This document shows, in pieces, positions 22,823-32,769 of a stretch of DNA of 64,000 bases. The position numbers and the translations under genes were made by a program. The notes beneath the pieces are model-generated. The model made no database searches. It saw only the letters and a list, made by a program, of their open reading frames with translations, and had not been told where the DNA came from. Position 1 is the first letter of the stretch; each line of letters starts with the position of its first letter. The stretch comes from Dyadobacter fanqingshengii. GTDB taxonomy: Bacteria; Bacteroidota; Bacteroidia; Cytophagales; Spirosomataceae. The stretch covers positions 186,001-250,000 of the forward strand of contig NZ_CP098806.1 of the NCBI RefSeq assembly GCF_023822005.2, written 5' to 3'.

Positions 22823-25582
22823 TCATTCTTTGGTAATAACATTATCCAGGTTTAGCATCACATTGGCCGAAATCGTCAGCGCGGCCAGTTCGGGTGTGCG
22901 CTCTTTCCCATAGACCAGCATGCTATCTGCTTCCACTGGTTTTTTCTTGTATGCGTCCAGCGCCTGCTTATACACTTTGACCAGCACATTCAGGTTTTTT
23001 TGTTCAATGCTTTGGAAAGTGAGCATGCGGTAGCCTTCCTTCAATTGCTGTTCAGGCGTTTTTCCGCGCTGCTGCATTTTGGTCGCCAGTTTTTCCGCCG
23101 CTTCCAGATACACCGGATCATTTAATGTAACCAGCGCCTGCAAAGGTGTGTTGGTCAAAATCCTTCTGGATTGGCAGAATTCGCGGCTTGGCGCGTCGAA
23201 TGTGACCATAGATGGGTAGGGGGCTGTTCGCTTCCAGTAGGTGTAAACGCCCCGCCGGTAACGGTCTTCGCCTTCACTCAAAACCCACTTTTCACCACTA
23301 TAAGGCGACTGCCAGATCTTGTCGGGTTGCGGCGGCATCACGCCTGGTCCGTACATTTTATCGGAAATCAAGCCACTGCACGCAAGTGCCTGGTCGCGCA
23401 CCTGCTCGGCGCTCAGCCTCACGCGCGGGCCTCTCGAAATCCAGACGTTGTAAGGATCTTTTTCCAGCTTATTCTCATCTGTTTTAGAGCTTTGACGATA
23501 AGTGGATGACATCACGATTGTTTTCAGCATCTTCTTAATGCTCCATTTGTCCTCTTCCATAAACTTGACAGCCAGCCAGTCGAGCAGCTCGGGATGGGTG
23601 GGCTCGGCTCCCTGGGAACCGAAATCTTCCAACGTTTCTACAATTCCTTTACCAAACAATTGCTCCCAAAATCGGTTCACGATCACGCGGGAAGTCAGCG
23701 CATTATCGCGGCTTACGATCCATTTGGCCAGACCGACGCGGTCTTTGGGTGCGTCTTTGGGCATGGGAGCAAGCAACTTGGGCACATCAGGTTTCACTTC
23801 GGCGCCTTTTACCATCCAGTTCCCTCTTACAAAAACATTGGTTTTGCGCGCAAAATCACCTTTTCCTTCCCAGATCACGGGCATACTTTCCGTTTGGCGA
23901 GTCAAAACCGTTGCATAGTCCGCCACGATGCTCTTGTATTCCGGTTTATCAGATCCCGGTAATGCTTTTTGGAACGCCATCCAGGTGATACGCACCCATT
24001 CTTCGGGATTTTTTGAGCTTTTTAAGGATAGGAAAATGTCATGCTTGCCAGGCGTTTTGGTCACTGGTGCAATGATCACCGAATCTCTGACAGGCACATT
24101 GATTTGAGAAATAACCGGCCCGTCCAGCTTGTCCAGATGCAGGGAAAGCACGGCGTTCTGCGCTTTGGTGGAAACATTCATGACCACGTTATCGGCCTCC
24201 GAAAGATCCACCTGCGATATCCTTGCATTCCCATTATTTTTGACACCATAATAAGAAATCAGCAAAACCGTAGACTGGTCGCCTTTAACGAAATTGTGTG
24301 CATTGATCTTTGGCTCCATCACCTTCATAAACTGCGTCACCTGCGGCAGCTGCTCGGGTTTGTTTTGCCTGATCCAGCTTTTCACGCGCTCCACGCGCGC
24401 GGAATCTTCGCCTTTATAAAACCGCATTTTAGGCCATTCGTCCCACACATCTTCGTCGCGTGTGTTGTTGAAAAAGGCCATGTATTTGTAATAATCCTCG
24501 TGCGGAATGGGGTCATAGGGATGGCTGTGACATTGAATGCAGGCAAATGTAGTTCCCTGCCAAACTTCCCAGGTTGTGTTCACGCGATCGATTTGTGCGG
24601 CGGTGCGGAATTCTTCATCGTCGGTTCCGCCTTCGTTGTTAGTCATCGTGTTGCGATGATAGCCGGTGGCGATCATGTTTTCTTCCAGCGGGAAGCCGTC
24701 TTTGTCTTTTTGTAATAAATCCCCGGCCAGCTGCTCGATGGTGAACTGGTCAAAGGGTTTATCCTGATTGAATGATTTTACCACATAATCGCGGTACCGC
24801 CACATCGTTCTGCCGCCGTCACTTTCATAACCTTTCGTATCCGCATAACGGGCCAGATCCATCCACATGGAGGTCCATCGCTCGCCATATGCGGGCGACT
24901 TCAACAGTCTGTCGACCACTTTTTCGTAAGCATTTTCAGATTTATCATTCACAAAATCGGCAACCTGCTTTTCAGTGGGCGGAAGTCCGGTCAAGTCCAG
25001 GCTTACGCGCCGGATCAATGTTGCGCGGTCGGCTTCGGCGGAAACATTTAAGCCCTTGTCTTTTAATTTATCCAGAATAAAATGGTCAATTTCGTTGGTA
25101 GCCCACTTTTTATCAGCATTATCAAACAATCCAAAGAAGTTACTGAAACCGTTGAGCGAAGGCACGTCGGGTTTCTCAATTTTTTTGTAAGACCAATGTG
25201 TTTCCCATTTCGCACCCTGGTTGATCCATTTTTTCAAAATAGCAATCTCCTCTTCTTTCAAAGGCGTGCCGTTTTTGGGCATTTTTTCATCGGGATCGTC
25301 GCTTAATATGCGGCGTATCATTTCACTGGCGTCAGCATCACCGCGCACCACGGGAATTTTCCCCGATTTACCCGGTTCCACCATTTCGTGTTCAAAAAGG
25401 AAGCTCACATCGCCTGCTTTTTTGACCCCTCCGTGACAGCCCATGCAATTTTTATTGAGGATAGGCTTCACCTCGGTGTTGTAATCCACCGAGGAAGAGC
25501 CTAATGAGCCCAAAAGCCAGAAAAAGGAAGATATGGCAATGATGAGAACCCCCGCGCCTATAAATAATCTGTTACTCAGCAT
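22823..25582 (-). CDS. PSCyt1-DUF1549-DUF1553 cytochrome protein
   Basis: A 919-aa exported protein with an N-terminal anchor helix. Residues 30-110 are a PSCyt1 heme domain (LNKNCMGCHGGVKKAGD, with MPKNGTPLKEEE). The DUF1549 domain follows (RRVSLDLTGLPPTEKQV, MWMDLARYADTKGYE), containing a second heme-type CIQCHSHPYDPIPHEDYY. Residues 620-900 are DUF1553 (NRFWEQLFGKGIVETLEDFG, DAPSREFCQSRR). Biochemistry is unknown for the family; a heme oxidoreductase role in carbohydrate breakdown is suspected. It follows susD by 39 bp. Confidence 0.9.
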   Translation of the reverse strand: MLSNRLFIGAGVLIIAISSFFWLLGSLGSSSVDYNTEVKPILNKNCMGCHGGVKKAGDVSFLFEHEMVEPGKSGKIPVVRGDADASEMIRRILSDDPDEKMPKNGTPLKEEEIAILKKWINQGAKWETHWSYKKIEKPDVPSLNGFSNFFGLFDNADKKWATNEIDHFILDKLKDKGLNVSAEADRATLIRRVSLDLTGLPPTEKQVADFVNDKSENAYEKVVDRLLKSPAYGERWTSMWMDLARYADTKGYESDGGRTMWRYRDYVVKSFNQDKPFDQFTIEQLAGDLLQKDKDGFPLEENMIATGYHRNTMTNNEGGTDDEEFRTAAQIDRVNTTWEVWQGTTFACIQCHSHPYDPIPHEDYYKYMAFFNNTRDEDVWDEWPKMRFYKGEDSARVERVKSWIRQNKPEQLPQVTQFMKVMEPKINAHNFVKGDQSTVLLISYYGVKNNGNARISQVDLSEADNVVMNVSTKAQNAVLSLHLDKLDGPVISQINVPVRDSVIIAPVTKTPGKHDIFLSLKSSKNPEEWVRITWMAFQKALPGSDKPEYKSIVADYATVLTRQTESMPVIWEGKGDFARKTNVFVRGNWMVKGAEVKPDVPKLLAPMPKDAPKDRVGLAKWIVSRDNALTSRVIVNRFWEQLFGKGIVETLEDFGSQGAEPTHPELLDWLAVKFMEEDKWSIKKMLKTIVMSSTYRQSSKTDENKLEKDPYNVWISRGPRVRLSAEQVRDQALACSGLISDKMYGPGVMPPQPDKIWQSPYSGEKWVLSEGEDRYRRGVYTYWKRTAPYPSMVTFDAPSREFCQSRRILTNTPLQALVTLNDPVYLEAAEKLATKMQQRGKTPEQQLKEGYRMLTFQSIEQKNLNVLVKVYKQALDAYKKKPVEADSMLVYGKERTPELAALTISANVMLNLDNVITKE

Positions 25583-25621
25583 CCTTCAATCTTTTTGTTG
25601 AAAATTTCACACGCTTTTGAC

Positions 25622-27193
25622 CTACTGCCAGGTCGCATTTTGCTTCACATTCGGGTTACCCAGCAGTTCTTTTACCGGCAATGGTAAAACGTAATCTTTC
25701 GCCTTGGGCACGCGGTCAACATTGTATTTTTGAGCAAAATGTTTTATTTCTTTACTAAGATAATCAATTGGGCCTCCGAATTTACTCTTCCTGCGCAGTT
25801 CGGGATACATAACTTGCTCAAAAACAAATTCCTGCATGCGTTCCTGAATGATGGCATCCCGCAAGGTTGCCTGGGTCAAACCCTTTAAGGCGGCCAGTCC
25901 TGCGCGCTCCCTGACTTTGTTGATCGAGGTGAATGCATTGCCTTGTCCGCTCTCATTACAAGCCTCGGAATGGCCCAGGAGAATGTCCGATAAACGAATG
26001 TAAATTGTGTTTTTCTCGGTGGCCGAATTGCGTCTGTCCAGCTCGGCGATTTTATTGGACCATGCTTTGCCGAAGATCATTTGCGCCGGGTCTTTTGGAT
26101 TCGCATCCGATTTTACCACGCCACCAAAACGCGAAAGGTTGTAATCGGCTTTCGGGCTCCATGTTACGGTCGGATATACGCCATTGATTTTCCCAAAACG
26201 GCCCGTTGGATAGCTTTCGATGAATGTGCCTGCGATTCTTTTGTCCTTTGGATCATAGGCCGAGCGGAATTCCTGGGTCGTGCTGATCCAGCTCCATCCG
26301 GAACCACCCAGCTCGCTTGGGAAATCTTCGGGATTAAAATGCGCCGAATGCTGGCTGTATTCGTTGGGGCTGGCCGTTGCCGATACTTGTGCTTCGAAAA
26401 TGCGCTCACCCTGGTTTTCATGGGCAAGGTCGAAATTGAATGCGAAATCGGCGTATAATGTAATGCCGCTGTTATTGATAATGTCCTCTGCGGTTGCTTT
26501 GGCATCGGCCCATTTTTCGTCCCACAATTGTGCCTTCATCAGAACGGATTTGGCTGCCCATTTGGTGGCACGGCCCAGGTCGGCACCGGTGTAACTCGCC
26601 GGAAGCAGCTCGGCTGCGGCTTTGGTGTCGGCATAGATCTGGTCAATAATCGCCCGGTTTCCGCCGCTGTTGGTAGGAAGCTCGGTAATGTTTTGGGTCG
26701 ATTTTACTGATAACGGGGCGTCATCGAAATAGCTGAGCAAGCCGTAATAATAAAATGCCCTCAGAAACAATGTTTCGCCTTTTAACCGGTCAATCAGCGC
26801 CTGGTTGTTCGGGTCTTTCATGGCTTCTGCGGTTTCGATGATCGCGTTCGCGCGGTTGATTGAGCGGTAGCAAATGCCCCAGTAGGCTTCAATGTATTCA
26901 TCGGCCGGGTTTACATTGCCCAGGTTGAATTGCAGCGGGCCTTTTTCCCAGCCCACCTGGTAACCGCCGATCAGACATTCAAATACGTAACGGTCGTAGA
27001 AAAATCCGAAACCGCCGGAATTGAGATCATCATAGACCGCATTAACGCCCAATTTCAGTTCGTTTGCCGTTTTATAGAATGTTTCCGGGTTAATGAAATC
27101 GGGTTTTTCTTTCAGATCCGAGCAGCCGGCGCCGGTAAGCAGCAGCATGACCAGCGTGAAGATTCTTACATGATGTAATTGTATATTTTTCAT
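25622..27193 (-). CDS. SusD/RagB family outer-membrane lipoprotein
   Basis: A 523-aa surface lipoprotein that should bind an oligosaccharide or other ligand and lid the SusC channel. The signal ends in TGAGCSDLKEKP. The helical SusD repeats are visible (LFLRAFYYYGLLSYFDDAP, NKVRERAGL), and the C-terminus is VPKAKDYVLPLPVKELLGNP, typical of the family. The ATG at 27193 is used because it starts the signal peptide; the frame's TTG at 27232 would overlap susC. Confidence 0.95.
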   Translation of the reverse strand: MKNIQLHHVRIFTLVMLLLTGAGCSDLKEKPDFINPETFYKTANELKLGVNAVYDDLNSGGFGFFYDRYVFECLIGGYQVGWEKGPLQFNLGNVNPADEYIEAYWGICYRSINRANAIIETAEAMKDPNNQALIDRLKGETLFLRAFYYYGLLSYFDDAPLSVKSTQNITELPTNSGGNRAIIDQIYADTKAAAELLPASYTGADLGRATKWAAKSVLMKAQLWDEKWADAKATAEDIINNSGITLYADFAFNFDLAHENQGERIFEAQVSATASPNEYSQHSAHFNPEDFPSELGGSGWSWISTTQEFRSAYDPKDKRIAGTFIESYPTGRFGKINGVYPTVTWSPKADYNLSRFGGVVKSDANPKDPAQMIFGKAWSNKIAELDRRNSATEKNTIYIRLSDILLGHSEACNESGQGNAFTSINKVRERAGLAALKGLTQATLRDAIIQERMQEFVFEQVMYPELRRKSKFGGPIDYLSKEIKHFAQKYNVDRVPKAKDYVLPLPVKELLGNPNVKQNATWQ

Positions 27194-27221
27194 TTTAACC
27201 AATGTTACAAGTGAATGATGA

Positions 27222-30200
27222 TCAGATTCCAAGGTTTACACCAACTGTGTACTGGCGTGCACGCGGATAAGCATCGTAATCGTCTCCGCGGTTGAGGTTG
27301 TTCTGGCCCTGATTGTTTACTTCGGGATCAAATCCTTTGTATTTGGTGAACAAAAGCAAATTCTGGCCACTCACATAAACCCTTGCATGACGGATAATCT
27401 TGTTGTTGACGGGCACCGTATAACCCAGCGACAAGTTTTGCAGCCGCACAAATGATCCGTCCTGAATAAAAAATGATGATCTTCTGAAAGAAATGAAATC
27501 GCGGCGGCCGTCGATAACGGGTCTGGGCGCATCCGTATTTTCGGGCGTCCAGGAATCGGTTAAGATGTTGCCGATCTGGTTGATTTTCTGCACGCCGTCG
27601 CCCATTTCTGACTGTTGCAAATTGCGGATTTTGTTGCCGTGTACACCGCGAAAAAATATCGAAACGTCGAACCCTTTGAATTTCACAGTCGTGTTTGCAC
27701 CCCAGGTCAGTTTCGGGTTGGGATCGCCGATGATCTTGAAATCGTCCGTGGTGTATTTTCCGTCGCCATTCACATCTTCGTATTTTGGATAACCTGCTTT
27801 TGCAGAGAAAGTTTTGCCTTCCTCTTCGCTCTGGAACAATCCAATGTAATTGTATCCCCGCCAAACACCGATGGGGTTGCCGGCTTCAACCCAGCTTCCC
27901 AGCACGCCCAGGTGACTGCTTGTGCTGCCTGCAAAAAACGGAGTGCTTTTTCCAAGATCCACAATTTTGTTGCGAAGGATCGAGACATTACCGCTCACAT
28001 CCCAGGTAAATGCTTTGGAACTCATTAACTTATAACTGGCCGCGAATTCCAGCCCTTTATTGCTAAGCGATCCTGAATTGAGCATAATGGTGCTGAAACC
28101 CGTGCTTTGGGGAATGGAAACGTCCAGCAGCAGGTCAGTAGTTTTGTTTTGAAATGCATCCACTGTCAAAGTCAGGCGGCTGGAAAGCAGCGCAAAGTCC
28201 ATCCCGACATTGAACATGGATGTGCTTTCCCATTTAAGATCATTATTAGAGATCCTGTTGGGACCGTAACCCGAAACCAGCGCAGGCGTGCCACCGAAAA
28301 CGTAATTATAAGGAATCAAACCAGCCACCGAGCGGTAAACCGGAATTTGGGAATTTCCTGTAAGACCATAACTGGCGCGTAGTTTGAAATCGTCAAACAC
28401 GGTTGCAAGTCCTGAATTTTTGAAAAAACCCTCATTTACAATGCGCCAGCCAATTGCAGCAGACGGGAATGTTGCCCATTTGTTATTCGGCCCGAACTTG
28501 GAGGAACCGTCGCGGCGCAATGTGAAAGTGAGCAGGTAACGATCTTTAAAATTGTAATTCACGCGACCCAAATAGGAGAGCAGTTCCCATTCCACACGGC
28601 CCGAAGTTGGAACCAGCGGCCGGCTGCCATTCTGCATATTAACGGCCTCAATGTCATCGGAAGAAAGCCCGCGGGTGGCGTTGGATTCAAAATAGTTAAG
28701 CTCTTTCTGATACGTGTAGCCTAATGTTACATCCAGAAAATGACCGGTTGCAATTTCTTTATTATAGCTTAAAATGTTCTCATTCAGCAGGTTATTGCTG
28801 TTCCGGTTTGCCTTTTGCAATTCACGGTCATTCTGGCGGCCTAGGTAAGTGAAGTTGTTGTAAAATGTAGTGCGGCGTGCATTCACCAGGTCCACGCCAA
28901 TGCTTGTGCGGAATTTGAGCCCTTCTACAATGTTAAAGGTTAATGCTGTGGTTCCAAAAAGGCGGTTTGTCCAGTCTCGGTCGTAACCCTCCATGGCTTC
29001 TGCGAGCGGATTGGTCAGGAAACGCTGGTCGTAGCTGGCATACTGGTAACCGCCGTTTGCGTCATAAACACCCACAGTAGGATCGAGCCCAAGTGCTGAA
29101 ATTACAATTCCGCCCGGGCCGCCGCGGTCCGTAGGCACGTTGCTGCTGCCGGAGCGGTTGAATGACCAGCTGTTGCTCAATGTTGCCTTTCCTTTCAAAA
29201 AGTCGTTGTCCAGGTTCATCCGGAAACCATATCTGTTGAAATCCGTATTTTTGATGATCCCCTTGTTATCCAGGTAATTACCAACAAATGCATAACGCAT
29301 GCCCTTGGTGCCGCCGGTGAACGAAAGCTGATGATTGGACAGTGCGCCCTTGCGCGAGATCACATCCCACCAATCCGTTCCGGCGCCGATCTGGCCGATC
29401 TGCTGATCGGAATAGCGCGGGTTTCCGCCCTGGCTTTTTTCCAATAAATTGATATATCGCGCATAATCACCGCCATTGAGCACATTCACTTCATTGGCAA
29501 TGCTTTGAAAGGAATAGGAACCATCGTAATCCACGCTGCTTTGCCCTTCCTTACCGCGTTTTGTAGTGATTAATATTACGCCGTTGGCACCTCTGGAACC
29601 GTAAATGGAAGTCGCAGAAGCATCTTTTAGTATTTCAATGGATTCAATCTCATTCGGGTTAATGGTTGCCATGGCGTTGGTCGGCTGGCGGTTTCCGCTC
29701 GTTCCCAACGCGCCATTGTCAGGATACATGGGGAATCCGTCGATCACATAAAGTGGCTCGCTGCCGCTGTTGATGGAGTTTGCGCCTCGCACCCGGATGG
29801 AGATCCCACCACCCGGCGCTCCCGAAGTTTGCGTCACCTGCACACCCGGTGCCCGCGACTGGATCGCCTGATCCACAGAAGTGACAGGCATTTCGCGGAT
29901 CGCTTCGCTCTTAATGCTTGAAACCGAGCCAGTAAGGTCACTTTTCTTGACCGCGCCATAACCAATCACCACAATCTCTTCAAGCGACTTGTTTTCCGGC
30001 TCCATCACCACGGCAATCGATGTGCGGTTTTCAATAGCCAGTTCCTGCGCTTTGTAACCCACAAAGCTAAAAACCAGCACCGAACCCGTTCGCTCGGGTA
30101 TGTCTATTTCGAAATCGCCGTCTTTGTTAGTAGTCGTTCCTTTTTGCGTGCCTTTCAAAACCACACTCACGCCGGGCAATCCTGCATTGGTTTCATCTGT

Positions 30201-30653
30201 GACTTTTCCCTTAATGAGCTCAGCGGCCGGCATTGCCGCTTCCTCCGTTTGCTCTTGCTGGGCAGGAGCGGGCACATTGCCGGTAAGCGAGGTAAGCAAT
30301 ATTCTTCCGGAAGTTAGTTGAAAAGAGATGTGCAGCGGTTCAAAAAGCGTTGCCAATGCTGTTGCCAGCTTCTGGTTAACAATGTGAATGTTGACCGTGC
30401 GATCCGCTTTGATCGCTTTCTGGCTGTAAGCAAATTTTACTTCTGCCTGCTCTTCCAGGTCGCGCAGCACATCTTTCAATTCGGCATCCCGTGCGTGGAT
30501 TGTGACTTGTCTGTCCATAATCTCCTGCGCACGGCTTTCGTTAGTCGCGTAGGTGAGACTGGTGAAGGCGATGGCGAAAAGGAATTGAGCGAATGTTATT
30601 TTCATGAGAATGCACAGTGATGCACACCATTTTAATTGTAGGTTTCTTTGCAT
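27222..30653 (-). CDS. SusC/RagA TonB-linked outer-membrane transporter with STN signalling domain
   Basis: An approximately 1143-aa TonB-dependent transporter. After the signal peptide, an STN domain (residues 50-120, VTIHARDAELKDVLRDLEE) receives the FecR anti-sigma protein, so this receptor also signals. A carboxypeptidase-like domain follows (GKVTDETNAGLPGVSVVLKG). Next come the SusC plug (SRAPGVQVTQTSGAPGGG, NSGSEPLYVIDGFP) and a long beta barrel ending VGVNLGI. Start codons at 30653 and 30605 are both possible; the first is preferred. It is preceded by fecR and ECF sigma genes and followed by susD. Confidence 0.94.
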   Translation of the reverse strand: MQRNLQLKWCASLCILMKITFAQFLFAIAFTSLTYATNESRAQEIMDRQVTIHARDAELKDVLRDLEEQAEVKFAYSQKAIKADRTVNIHIVNQKLATALATLFEPLHISFQLTSGRILLTSLTGNVPAPAQQEQTEEAAMPAAELIKGKVTDETNAGLPGVSVVLKGTQKGTTTNKDGDFEIDIPERTGSVLVFSFVGYKAQELAIENRTSIAVVMEPENKSLEEIVVIGYGAVKKSDLTGSVSSIKSEAIREMPVTSVDQAIQSRAPGVQVTQTSGAPGGGISIRVRGANSINSGSEPLYVIDGFPMYPDNGALGTSGNRQPTNAMATINPNEIESIEILKDASATSIYGSRGANGVILITTKRGKEGQSSVDYDGSYSFQSIANEVNVLNGGDYARYINLLEKSQGGNPRYSDQQIGQIGAGTDWWDVISRKGALSNHQLSFTGGTKGMRYAFVGNYLDNKGIIKNTDFNRYGFRMNLDNDFLKGKATLSNSWSFNRSGSSNVPTDRGGPGGIVISALGLDPTVGVYDANGGYQYASYDQRFLTNPLAEAMEGYDRDWTNRLFGTTALTFNIVEGLKFRTSIGVDLVNARRTTFYNNFTYLGRQNDRELQKANRNSNNLLNENILSYNKEIATGHFLDVTLGYTYQKELNYFESNATRGLSSDDIEAVNMQNGSRPLVPTSGRVEWELLSYLGRVNYNFKDRYLLTFTLRRDGSSKFGPNNKWATFPSAAIGWRIVNEGFFKNSGLATVFDDFKLRASYGLTGNSQIPVYRSVAGLIPYNYVFGGTPALVSGYGPNRISNNDLKWESTSMFNVGMDFALLSSRLTLTVDAFQNKTTDLLLDVSIPQSTGFSTIMLNSGSLSNKGLEFAASYKLMSSKAFTWDVSGNVSILRNKIVDLGKSTPFFAGSTSSHLGVLGSWVEAGNPIGVWRGYNYIGLFQSEEEGKTFSAKAGYPKYEDVNGDGKYTTDDFKIIGDPNPKLTWGANTTVKFKGFDVSIFFRGVHGNKIRNLQQSEMGDGVQKINQIGNILTDSWTPENTDAPRPVIDGRRDFISFRRSSFFIQDGSFVRLQNLSLGYTVPVNNKIIRHARVYVSGQNLLLFTKYKGFDPEVNNQGQNNLNRGDDYDAYPRARQYTVGVNLGI

Positions 30654-30742
30654 AATTTTGTTGGTTCTATTTTGAGAAAAACAGGACGTTGGCCGCATGC
30701 GCTTTCTGTCCAAGGATTTTACATGCAGGCCGTAATCAAGGG

Positions 30743-30772
30743 CCGGTAGTGTTCGCGCACTGCCGGTTTTTT
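30743..30772 (+). terminator. Terminator-like hairpin between fecR and susC, on the opposite strand
   Basis: CCGGTAGTG, loop TTCGCG, CACTGCCGG is a 9-bp stem with one G-T pair, followed on the plus strand by TTTTTTATTTG. It has the form of a rho-independent terminator for plus-strand transcription, yet every gene around it is on the minus strand. It may stop antisense transcripts, or act as a 5' hairpin protecting the susC mRNA. Confidence 0.45.
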
Positions 30773-30834
30773 ATTTGTTCAACTTTTTTTTCATCATAGT
30801 TTTGGGGTTTAGGTGCAGTATATGGGGTTATAGG

Positions 30835-31881
30835 TTACTCACAGCCGCGGCCGTTGATGAGAATGCGTGTTCCTTTGATCTCATAATCAGCGCCGACGGA
30901 GCCGCAGACCAGGTCCAGTTTTTCATAAAGCGGCAAATCGGTAATGTCTCCGGTAAATGTGCATTCGGCGAGGCGATCATTGGCAAAAACGATTTCAATG
31001 CCATAGGTTTTATGCAGTGCTTCCACGATGCGGCCCATCGCGATGTTGTTGAAAACCAGTCGCGATTCGTCCACGGCAACGCTTGCTTTAACTGGTGCTA
31101 CAACCAGTCCGGTCATCAAATGCCTGCTTTCAGGGAAATAAGTTACGCGCTGGTTGGGAGTGAGCACAACGCCGTTGGACTGGTGATCAACGGCGTTATC
31201 AATGAATGACTCGTCGTTTTCAAACACCGAAACCTTTCCGGTAACCACTTCCACTTCAAGTGCCTGCCCTTTTGGGTTTGTTTTGATCCTGAAACTTGTT
31301 CCTAAGACCCTGGTAACCAGCTTTCCGCTATAAACGAAGAATGGTTTGTCCGGGTTTTTGGTAATCTCAAAAAAGGCGTCTCCAAGCAACTGAACTTCAC
31401 GTTTTTCTTTTGGGAATTTTTTCGGGTAAATAATTTTGCTGCCCGGAGTTAGTGTGACAGCGCTGCCATCTTCCAGCACAATCTTTTGTGTTGAGCTGGA
31501 ATTATTATGCCTGGTAAGCAGCTGATCAACGGGCACTTGCACCATTATTTGCTCACTTTTGGTAACAGGATCTGAAATCGTTTTTCCAAAAAATACATAG
31601 CTGCAAACCGCAATGATCACGGCTGCCGCGGATAAGTAAGGCACCGTTCGCTGCCACCAGCTGCGAACCAGCACGGTTTCCTGCTTTTTGTCTTCCCTGA
31701 TTCCGGCTATCAAATGATCGAGAATGCGGCCTTCCATGTTTTCACGTTCCGCGCCGGAAAGCGATGCCATCGAATCTTCATTGAGATGATCGTACCAATA
31801 ATGAATTTTGGCAATCTCCTCATCTGAACATTGTCTGTTCTGGTATTTGAGCAGCAAAGCCTGAATTTCCTTTATATTCAT
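30835..31881 (-). CDS. FecR-type anti-sigma factor
   Basis: A 348-aa inner-membrane anti-sigma protein. Residues 1-75 are the cytoplasmic sigma-binding part (YQNRQCSDEEIAKIHYWYDH). One helix follows (VPYLSAAAVIIAVCSYVFFG), then the periplasmic FecR domain (LEDGSAVTLTPGSKIIYPKK) and a C-terminal DUF4974-type STN-like domain (IVEALHKTYGIEIVFANDRL). It pairs with the sigma factor 156 bp upstream and with the STN domain of SusC downstream. Confidence 0.93.
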   Translation of the reverse strand: MNIKEIQALLLKYQNRQCSDEEIAKIHYWYDHLNEDSMASLSGAERENMEGRILDHLIAGIREDKKQETVLVRSWWQRTVPYLSAAAVIIAVCSYVFFGKTISDPVTKSEQIMVQVPVDQLLTRHNNSSSTQKIVLEDGSAVTLTPGSKIIYPKKFPKEKREVQLLGDAFFEITKNPDKPFFVYSGKLVTRVLGTSFRIKTNPKGQALEVEVVTGKVSVFENDESFIDNAVDHQSNGVVLTPNQRVTYFPESRHLMTGLVVAPVKASVAVDESRLVFNNIAMGRIVEALHKTYGIEIVFANDRLAECTFTGDITDLPLYEKLDLVCGSVGADYEIKGTRILINGRGCE

Positions 31882-32037
31882 TGACAAGCGGTTGTTATCT
31901 TTGACTATAAGCCGGAAAACAAGCAGGTGCCCCTAAATAAGTTTATAATTTATTTGAAAAATTATATACAAATACAGAAATCAGCTTAAAATTGTTTTAA
32001 AAATACAAACGACAATTCCTGACAACGGGAGCCGGTC

Positions 32038-32622
32038 TTATTGGAAGAAGAATGCAGTAACGGCAACAAGCCATGTATAAAGCGCTTGTTTGAGGTGGTT
32101 GCGGACAGACTTTGTCGCTTTGGTAAGGTGATACTCGATGGCTTTTTCAGAAAGGTCGAAATGCTTGGCAATGCGGCTGATAGGCCAGTGTTCCAGCTTG
32201 TAAAGCCTGAATATTTCGCCGGACTTTCCGGGTAAAATGTGCAGTCCTTCTTCGATTTGGGACAGTAATTCTTTGAGCGCGATTTGATTTTCCGTATTGC
32301 ATTCACTCAGCGAATCAAAATCCATTGCATTGCCTGCATATGTTCCTTTGGTAACATTGCTGCGAATGTGATTGATTACTTCGTATCGCACAGCTGCGAA
32401 AAGATAGTGGTCGAGATTGTTGATTTTTGCAGTGATTCTTTCCTTCCAAAGCCTCAGAAAAATGTCCTGAATGATCTCCTCGGCGGCTTCTTTATCTTGA
32501 AGCTTGCGATAAGCCACCAGGAACATCTTATACCAGTAACGCTGGTAAATTACAGTAAAAGCGTTTTCGCTGCCCTCCTGTAATGCCTCGATAAGATGTT
32601 CATTTTCAAGATTATCAACCAT
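32038..32622 (-). CDS. ECF sigma-70 factor
   Basis: A 194-aa extracytoplasmic-function sigma factor of the FecI type. Region 2 is YRKLQDKEAAEEIIQDIFLR near residues 40-65. Region 4 is ISRIAKHFDLSEKAIEYHLT near residues 150-175. The C-terminal hydrophobic end (LYTWLVAVTAFFFQ) is frequent in SusC/D-linked ECF factors. It heads the fecR-susC-susD operon and should respond to substrate binding by SusC. Confidence 0.93.
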   Translation of the reverse strand: MVDNLENEHLIEALQEGSENAFTVIYQRYWYKMFLVAYRKLQDKEAAEEIIQDIFLRLWKERITAKINNLDHYLFAAVRYEVINHIRSNVTKGTYAGNAMDFDSLSECNTENQIALKELLSQIEEGLHILPGKSGEIFRLYKLEHWPISRIAKHFDLSEKAIEYHLTKATKSVRNHLKQALYTWLVAVTAFFFQ

Positions 32623-32665
32623 GCCAATCCAGCTATTTTTACGAAAAGTATCAAAGGGATGAAGG

Positions 32666-32673
32666 CAAATTTA
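32666..32673 (-). promoter_or_regulatory. -7 promoter element of the ECF sigma gene
   Basis: On the minus strand this is TAAATTTG, a perfect TAnnTTTG 44 bp before the ATG, set in A+T-rich DNA. No convincing -33 element at 17-19 bp was seen. Confidence 0.35.
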
Positions 32674-32769
32674 TAATAATTATTTAAATATTTTTATTTC
32701 AAAATGATGTTATTTGAATGTGGAAGTAGAGAAAACCAAGTTGCGTTATTGAACGACAAGTAATATACG

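Noticed and set aside
27328..27864. 178-codon frame inside susC
   Set aside because: Out-of-frame reading of the SusC barrel; composition is Arg- and Gln-rich as expected of a shadow.
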